DNA of 14,483 nucleotides. It comes from an uncultured Collinsella sp. (GTDB lineage: Bacteria; Actinomycetota; Coriobacteriia; Coriobacteriales; Coriobacteriaceae). This document shows positions 7,918 to 12,348 of this stretch, piece after piece (the first letter of the stretch is position 1; each line of letters begins with the position of its first letter). Position numbers and translations under genes: made by a program. Below the pieces are notes generated by a model. That model was not told the DNA's origin. It was given only the letters and a program-made list of their open reading frames with translations, and did not search any database. Location: NCBI GenBank assembly GCA_900552395.1, contig URZJ01000025.1, positions 1 through 14,483 on the forward strand. Direction: 5' to 3'.

Positions 7918-8826
7918 TTAGCTGTTCGTGAGATTCGCGTCGGCAGTACCCGGCAGGCGCATAAACGACGGCATCTCCCCCGTCGTGGCGCAGGCGGCGA
8001 TCTGATGTAGAGCCCCGGCGACCGCATCGTCTGCCGCAGTGCCGATATGCCAGCGCGCTGCCGCCGTGACGGCCTCGTTGGCATTGGCGACTGCAACGGA
8101 GTTGGGAACGGCATCGATCATGGGCAAATCATTATCAGAATCACCGAATACGGCCACCTCGTCGGGCGTCAAGCCCAAAGCACGCGCCAGCTCCAGCGCA
8201 GCGCAGCCCTTGTCCCAACCAGCCGGAAGGATGTCGAACAGACGCACTCGGTTGTTGGGAAACACAAGCGAGAGTTCCGGCACCTCAGCGGCAACGCGCT
8301 CGCGTAGCTCCGCGAGCTCCTCACGCGAACGGGCACTCCAGATATTCGCCTTAAACACCGGCGCGTCATCGACGACGGGACGGCACGGGGCCTCTTCGCC
8401 TTTGAGCCACGCGTTGCCGCCTGATTCCATGGCGCGGCGCACGCGCTCGGCATCACGTGTCACGCAATAGGCATCGTTATCCCAAAAGTCATCACCTAAG
8501 CTGTAGACCTTCAGATAGGTATCGTCGGTTTCTTCTTCCAGATAGGCGGCCAAACGCATAAGCGCGTCGCTATCGGTCGCACGTGAGGCGACCGCTTCGC
8601 CGTCGACAAACATCACCTGGCCGTTACAGAACGCACCGGTCGAAAAACACTCGGAACGATTTTTGAACATCCAGCCCATCGCGGACGGCTGACGGCCCGA
8701 AACCGGGCCAAAGTGCAGACCCGCCGCCTGCATGGCATGGATGCCCTCAATGGCGTAGTCGCTGGCGCCGTCATGCCCGGCTGGAATCAGCGTATCGTCC
8801 ATATCGGTCAGCACAAGTTTGATCAT
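7918..8826 (-). CDS. HAD-superfamily phosphatase, Cof/YidA-like
   Basis: This is a 302-residue protein with all four HAD motifs. Motif I is DMDDT (Asp8 nucleophile, Asp10 acid/base). Motif II is the Ser43 in GPVSGRQ. Motif III is Lys206 in GWDKG. Motif IV is GDSDND (228-233). The long insert between motifs II and III is the C2B-type cap of the Cof subfamily, whose members dephosphorylate sugar phosphates, nucleotides or cofactors such as FMN and PLP. The substrate cannot be read from the sequence. The purine run GGGGGA is four bases before the ATG. A TACAAT box on the minus strand (8856-8861) is a possible -10. Only 66 bp separate this start from the divergent TPP riboswitch, and the gene ends inside the LysR ribosome binding site. 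Confidence 0.87.
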   Translation of the reverse strand: MIKLVLTDMDDTLIPAGHDGASDYAIEGIHAMQAAGLHFGPVSGRQPSAMGWMFKNRSECFSTGAFCNGQVMFVDGEAVASRATDSDALMRLAAYLEEETDDTYLKVYSLGDDFWDNDAYCVTRDAERVRRAMESGGNAWLKGEEAPCRPVVDDAPVFKANIWSARSREELAELRERVAAEVPELSLVFPNNRVRLFDILPAGWDKGCAALELARALGLTPDEVAVFGDSDNDLPMIDAVPNSVAVANANEAVTAAARWHIGTAADDAVAGALHQIAACATTGEMPSFMRLPGTADANLTNS

Positions 8827-8892
8827 AGGGTCCCCCAGTCGTTTTCATCGTAACCATTGTACCGATGCGCTAGTATAGGGAACAACAGATTC

Positions 8893-8986
8893 GATGCGGG
8901 AGTGCCGGCGGTGCAAACCACAAGGCTGAGAGGGCATGGGGCCCAATCCTTTGAACCTGTCAGTTAATGCTGGCGTAGGGAGCATG
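8893..8986 (+). ncRNA. TPP riboswitch aptamer (THI element)
   Basis: The conserved blocks occur in order: GCGGGAGTGCC (8896-8906), GGCTGAGAGGG (8924-8934), GAACCTG (8953-8959) and TAATGCTGGCGTAGGGA (8965-8981). A short P1 can form between ATGC (8894-8897) and GCAT (8982-8985). This set is diagnostic of the thiamine pyrophosphate aptamer. It lies directly upstream of thiM, and an intrinsic terminator follows after 11 bases. TPP binding should therefore favour termination and shut down the thiamine salvage operon. A TAGTATAGGG segment (8871-8880) upstream may hold the -10 box. Confidence 0.96.
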
Positions 8987-8997
8987 CCGCCTTTACA

Positions 8998-9027
8998 GGG
9001 GCGCTGTCTATGCACAGCGCCCCTTTT
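8998..9027 (+). terminator. thiM: Riboswitch-controlled intrinsic terminator
   Basis: GGGGCGCTGT (8998-9007) pairs perfectly with ACAGCGCCCC (9014-9023) around CTATGC and is followed by TTTT. It lies between the TPP aptamer and the thiM ribosome binding site, so it is the expression platform of the riboswitch (transcription attenuation). No antiterminator could be assigned with certainty by eye. Confidence 0.9.
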
Positions 9028-9034
9028 CTATGCC

Positions 9035-9041
9035 AAGGAGG
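9035..9041 (+). promoter_or_regulatory. thiM: Ribosome binding site fixing a GTG start for thiM
   Basis: AAGGAGG lies eight bases before the in-frame GTG at 9050. The nearby ATG at 9043 is out of frame. The in-frame upstream ATG at 8936 is inside the riboswitch, so GTG is the only sensible start. Confidence 0.8.
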
Positions 9042-9049
9042 CATGTGCA

Positions 9050-9889
9050 GTGATCGATTCGAAACAGCTCAAGCAACAAGTGATCAAGGCCGTGGACGAG
9101 ATTCGCGCCACCAATCCGATGGCCGGCTCCATCACCAACACGGTGACGATCGACTTTGTCGCCAACGCACAGCTCGCCGTGGGCGGATCGGCCGCCATGG
9201 TCTATCTGCCCGACGAGGGCGAGGCGCTCGTTGCCGGCGGCGGCGCCATCTATCTCAACATGGGCACACTCTTCCCCATCTACGAGCAGACGATTCCCCG
9301 CGCGGCCAAGGCGGCACACGACGCCGGCAAGCCCTGGGTGCTCGATCCGGTTGGCCTGGGCATCGGTAGCCTGCGCACCCAGCTGGTAAACGAGCTCAAG
9401 CAGTACAAACCCGCCATCGTGCGCGGCAACGCCTCCGAGATTATCGCGCTCGCCGGCCTGTGGGGTCTTGAGGGCGAGGCGGCTGATCTGAGCCGCGTAC
9501 GCGGTGTCGACACCACCGACACGGTCGACGCCGCCCGCGATGCCGCCGTGGCGCTCGCTCGCTACACCGGCGGCGCCGTAGTGGTCTCGGGTGAAGTCGA
9601 CCTGATCACCGACGGCACGACCGTAGCCAAGTCCCACGGCGGCAGCCCACTCATGTCCAAGATCACCGGCTGTGGTTGCTCACAGGGCGGCGTGCTGGCC
9701 GTGTACGCCTGTGCTGCCGATCCGTTTACGGCAGCCATCTGCGGCACCGCCGTCTACAACGTTGCCGGTACGCGTGCCGCTGCTGTCGCCGACGCGCCGG
9801 CAAGCTTTAAGGTCGCCTTTATCGACGAGCTCTACCGTGCGACCGCCCAGGACATTGCCGATAACCGACTCGAGCTCGAGGAGGCATAA
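9050..9889 (+). CDS. thiM: Hydroxyethylthiazole kinase ThiM
   Basis: This 279-residue protein is of normal ThiM length. It phosphorylates 4-methyl-5-(2-hydroxyethyl)thiazole with ATP, so salvaged thiazole can enter thiamine synthesis. The family pattern is clear: NPMAGSITNTVTIDFVANAQLAVGGSAAM near the N-terminus (the N-x-V-x-x-x-x-A-N-x-x-L-A-x-G-x-S block), LDPVGLG (98-104) and RGNASEI (125-131). The catalytic TGxGC-type motif reads ITGCGCSQGG (205-214). Cys210 corresponds to the conserved active-site Cys, and Cys208 replaces the common Thr. It starts with GTG behind a strong ribosome site and sits under the TPP riboswitch. The next gene begins three bases after its stop codon. Confidence 0.95.
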   Translation: MIDSKQLKQQVIKAVDEIRATNPMAGSITNTVTIDFVANAQLAVGGSAAMVYLPDEGEALVAGGGAIYLNMGTLFPIYEQTIPRAAKAAHDAGKPWVLDPVGLGIGSLRTQLVNELKQYKPAIVRGNASEIIALAGLWGLEGEAADLSRVRGVDTTDTVDAARDAAVALARYTGGAVVVSGEVDLITDGTTVAKSHGGSPLMSKITGCGCSQGGVLAVYACAADPFTAAICGTAVYNVAGTRAAAVADAPASFKVAFIDELYRATAQDIADNRLELEEA

Positions 9890-9892
9890 GCC

Positions 9893-10234
9893 ATGTCCGA
9901 GCCCGCAACCAATGCCGGCATGAACACCCTGATCGCTGTGGCCATTGCCCCATGTGGCACCGGCGACGAGCTGTCTGCCGAGGTCGCCGAAGTCGTGCGC
10001 GTCATTCGCGAGAGCGGCCTTCCCAACCGCACCACCTCGATGTTCACCGAGATCGAGGGCGACTGGGACGAGGTCATGCAGGTCGTGCGCGACGCAACCT
10101 TTGTGTTGGCGAGCAAGGGCATCCGCACCGAAGTCGTGCTCAAAGCCGATATTCGACCCGGATTTACCGACACCATGACCGGCAAACTCGAGCGCATGGA
10201 AGCACAGATCAAAAAGCAGGAGGAAGCACGATGA
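9893..10234 (+). CDS. Thiamine-binding protein, MTH1187/YqgV family
   Basis: This 113-residue protein belongs to the small ferredoxin-like MTH1187/YqgV family (formerly DUF77 / UPF0045), some members of which bind thiamine or its precursors. The characteristic segments are IAVAIAPCGTG (start), VVRVIRESGL (33-42) and the TEIEGDWDEVM block (about 52-62). GAGGAGG lies eight bases before the ATG, overlapping the end of thiM. Its stop codon overlaps the thiE start as ATGA, so translation is coupled. Position under a TPP riboswitch between thiM and thiE supports a thiamine role, but whether it carries, senses or channels a pathway intermediate is not known. It is cytosolic, with no signal peptide. 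An internal ATG at 9920 is a possible alternative start. Confidence 0.85.
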   Translation: MSEPATNAGMNTLIAVAIAPCGTGDELSAEVAEVVRVIRESGLPNRTTSMFTEIEGDWDEVMQVVRDATFVLASKGIRTEVVLKADIRPGFTDTMTGKLERMEAQIKKQEEAR

Positions 10235-10926
10235 GCATCCGCGACAACCTTGATATCTCGGCCTATCTGGTACTCGGCCCCGAAAACACGCTCGGGCGCC
10301 CCGTGGGCGATGTGGTGGCCCAGGCACTCGATGCCGGCTTTACCTGCATCCAGGTGCGCTCCAAGGTGGCAAGCGCCCGCGAGATCATCGCGCTGACCGG
10401 CGACGCCGCGCAGGCAATCGCACAGGCTGGCAAGACCGATCAGGTCGCTTTGCTGATCGACGACCGCCTGGACTGCGTACTCGCCGCGCGCGAGCAGGGT
10501 ATTGCCGTCGACGGCGTGCATGTTGGCCAGAGCGATATTCCCGTCGAGGTCTGCCGCAAGCTGCTGGGCCCCGATGCCATCGTGGGTCTTTCGGCCCGCT
10601 GCGAGGAGATGCTCGAGTACGTCAAGACCGCCGACATGAGCCTGGTCGATTACCTGGGCGTAGGCCCGCTCCACGAGACCGAAACCAAGCGCGACTGCGG
10701 ACGTGCGGCCGACGGCTCCATCATCACCAAGAGCTTTGAGGACCTGGCCGCCCTCCATGCGGCAAGCCCCGTCCCCATTGTGGTGGGCGGCGGCGTCAAG
10801 ACGGCCGATCTGCCGCAACTCAAGTCCACCGGCGTCGACGGCTTCTTTGTGGTGAGCGCCGTCTGCAGCGCCGACGACCCCTACGCCGCAGCCGAGGAGC
10901 TCGTCGATACCTGGCAGCAAGCATAG
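10231..10926 (+). CDS. thiE: Thiamine-phosphate synthase ThiE
   Basis: This 231-residue TIM-barrel enzyme joins HMP pyrophosphate and thiazole phosphate to give thiamine phosphate. Visible family motifs in order are IQVRSK (40-45), LLIDDRLD (74-81), DGVHVGQSDIP (94-104), VGLSARCEE (118-126), DYLGVGPLHETETK (140-153) and VVGGGV (184-189), with GFFVVSA near 204-210. The segment after VGLS lacks the His/Asn seen in the common STHN version (SARC here). AGGAGG is seven bases before the ATG. The ATG overlaps the preceding stop (ATGA), so the start at 10231 is preferred over the longer open frame from 9952. It is the last gene of the riboswitch operon. HMP kinase (ThiD) is not in the window. Confidence 0.95.
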   Translation: MSIRDNLDISAYLVLGPENTLGRPVGDVVAQALDAGFTCIQVRSKVASAREIIALTGDAAQAIAQAGKTDQVALLIDDRLDCVLAAREQGIAVDGVHVGQSDIPVEVCRKLLGPDAIVGLSARCEEMLEYVKTADMSLVDYLGVGPLHETETKRDCGRAADGSIITKSFEDLAALHAASPVPIVVGGGVKTADLPQLKSTGVDGFFVVSAVCSADDPYAAAEELVDTWQQA

Positions 10927-10969
10927 ACCTATGCCGAGCAGCTGCTCCGCAGCCTCATATCTTCAAGAG

Positions 10970-11140
10970 CGGAAAGCGCATCCCAGTTTGGACGTCCATT
11001 CTGGGATGCGCTTTCCATATAGAGGGCCAGCGGAAAACGCATCCCATTCCAAGCGCAAATTTTGGGATGCGGTTTCCGCGACCGCCCCCTCGCGGAAACC
11101 GCATCCCAGTCTGAGCGCATATTCCGGAATGCGCTTTCCG
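10970..11140. repeat. Array of three related long palindromes (REP-like)
   Basis: Three units of about 47-48 bp start at 10970, 11031 and 11093, a pitch of 61-62 bp. Unit 1 has perfect 16-bp arms (10971-10986 and 11001-11016). Unit 2 has 16-bp arms with one mismatch (11031-11046 and 11063-11078). Unit 3 has 17-bp arms with three mismatches (11093-11109 and 11124-11140). The shared left arm is CGGAAA-N-CGCATCCCA and the right arm is its complement; the loops are 14-16 nt. There is no T tract after any arm. The array fills the gap between the convergent thiE and patatin genes. It resembles REP/BIME-type extragenic palindromes, though the family is not one I recognise. Confidence 0.8.
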
Positions 11141-11149
11141 TAGCAGCCC

Positions 11150-12019
11150 TTACCCCGCCAGATACGCTTCCAGCGCGGGCAGCGTCGCCTCCGCATCGCG
11201 ACGGCCGATCTGATAGATACGCTCAAGCTCATCGGGCTCGCGGCACAGCGACGGCACCTTCACCGATTCGCTCGGCCGCACCACAAAGATCTCGCCAGCG
11301 GCCTCGCGACGCGCCAGGTCGTCGAGCGTGGCGTTATATACCTCGTGCCGGTGCTCAAGCGCCGCAACAAACTCCGGATAGTGACGATACACGCGACGCA
11401 GCATAGGCATCACGCTATTGGGCTGCTTTACAAAGCCCGCCGGCTGCGTCAGCACCACCACGTTGCGGTCATAGCCCTGCGCAAACAGCCATGCGCTGGG
11501 AATGGAATCGGCAACGCCGCCATCCAGGTACTTGTGCCCCTCAATGGCAACGGGTCGTGTTGCCACGGGAATCGCCGACGACGCCCGGATCCACTCGATA
11601 TCATGCTCATCACCGTAAGGCAGGTCATGGTAGACGGCCCGCCCCGTCTTAAGATCGGTGCACACGCAGGTAAACCGCATGGGGCAGGCACGATAAGCCT
11701 CCAGGTCGATGGGATCGCGCTCGATGGGAACCTCGTGATAGGCAAACTCGGCATTGAACATGTCGCCGGTTCGCAGCCAGCTCGTCACGCTCGCATAGCG
11801 CTTGTCGGCGCAATAGGCCTTGTTGTAGCGAATGGCACGGCCGATCTGGCGCGATTTAAAGTTGTAGCCAAACGCCGCGCCCGCCGAGACGCCCACCATA
11901 TGGTCACAGGTCAGGCCGCACTCCATCCATACGTCGAGCACGCCCGCCGTATACATACCGCGGTAGCCGCCTCCCTCGAGCGCAAGCCCCACCGTGGGCG
12001 TCGTATCTGGCTGTGCCAT
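11150..12019 (-). CDS. Patatin-like phospholipase (YjjU/RssA type)
   Basis: This 289-residue protein has the three patatin signatures. They are the oxyanion loop EGGGYRG (15-21), the nucleophile elbow GVSAG with Ser45, and the catalytic Asp166 in YLDGG. Together they form the Ser-Asp dyad of these serine acyl hydrolases. The segment VVVLTQPAGF and the overall layout resemble E. coli YjjU rather than RssA. It probably cleaves acyl esters of phospholipids or similar lipids; the substrate is unknown. There is no signal peptide. The ATG at 12019 is preferred over the longer frame to 12160 because GGAG (complement of 12028-12031) precedes it by eight bases and the patatin core starts immediately. 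It ends ten bases past the palindrome array and is convergent with thiE. Confidence 0.87.
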   Translation of the reverse strand: MAQPDTTPTVGLALEGGGYRGMYTAGVLDVWMECGLTCDHMVGVSAGAAFGYNFKSRQIGRAIRYNKAYCADKRYASVTSWLRTGDMFNAEFAYHEVPIERDPIDLEAYRACPMRFTCVCTDLKTGRAVYHDLPYGDEHDIEWIRASSAIPVATRPVAIEGHKYLDGGVADSIPSAWLFAQGYDRNVVVLTQPAGFVKQPNSVMPMLRRVYRHYPEFVAALEHRHEVYNATLDDLARREAAGEIFVVRPSESVKVPSLCREPDELERIYQIGRRDAEATLPALEAYLAG

Positions 12020-12348
12020 GCGACCATCTCCGTTCCTGCGTTTTAAAACGAAACAAGTATACCCGTCAACATATATCGCCTCAGTCGCATTTTCATCGAA
12101 CATCGTCGCGTTACCGTTTGGCGAATAATGGCGAATAATGGCCGCCCGCAACATGGGCACCCCTACATAATTCCATACACTTGTTTATACTACTCAGTAG
12201 TTATCAGCAACGAACGTCAGCCGACAAATAAACCCAACGACGCAGCAAGGCGGGGGCTTGGAAACACGCGAGGCGTTGAGCAACAACGCGTGTGCACAAC
12301 GAGCTCGCCCGACGCAATCCGCCCCGACCCCAGAAAGCCGCCTACAGC
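12020..12348. other. Intergenic region between divergent patatin and GGDEF genes
   Basis: No gene is seen in these 329 bases. They hold a 12-bp palindrome CGTTTTAAAACG (12039-12050), two head-to-tail copies of GGCGAATAAT (12120-12129 and 12130-12139), and a 13-bp odd palindrome ACTACT-C-AGTAGT (12189-12201). The last overlaps a TATACT box (12186-12191) that could be the -10 of the GGDEF gene. About 150 further bases before that gene's ATG show no obvious signal. Confidence 0.5.
12042..12069 (-). promoter_or_regulatory. Candidate promoter of the patatin gene
   Basis: On the minus strand TTGACG (complement of 12064-12069) is followed after 16 bp by TTTAAA (12042-12047). An alternative -10, TATACT, lies between them (complement of 12056-12061). 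The palindrome CGTTTTAAAACG covers the proposed -10. This is a weak prediction. Confidence 0.35.

Noticed and set aside
7908..8114. N-terminal extension of the LysR-type regulator
   Set aside because: It overlaps the end of the HAD gene and adds Arg/Pro-rich sequence before the canonical LysR helix-turn-helix start.
9832..10920. 362-codon minus-strand open frame
   Set aside because: It is antisense to the coupled thiamine-binding protein and thiE genes. Its protein is low in recognisable motifs.
10970..11140. Possible CRISPR array
   Set aside because: The repeated parts are long self-complementary palindromes, the loops resemble each other rather than being unique spacers, only three units exist, and no cas gene is near.
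10931..11143. 70-codon plus-strand open frame over the palindrome array
   Set aside because: Its repeated peptide (variants of HPSL..HSGMRFP) is a direct product of the DNA palindromes. There is no ribosome site, and a similar frame exists on the other strand.
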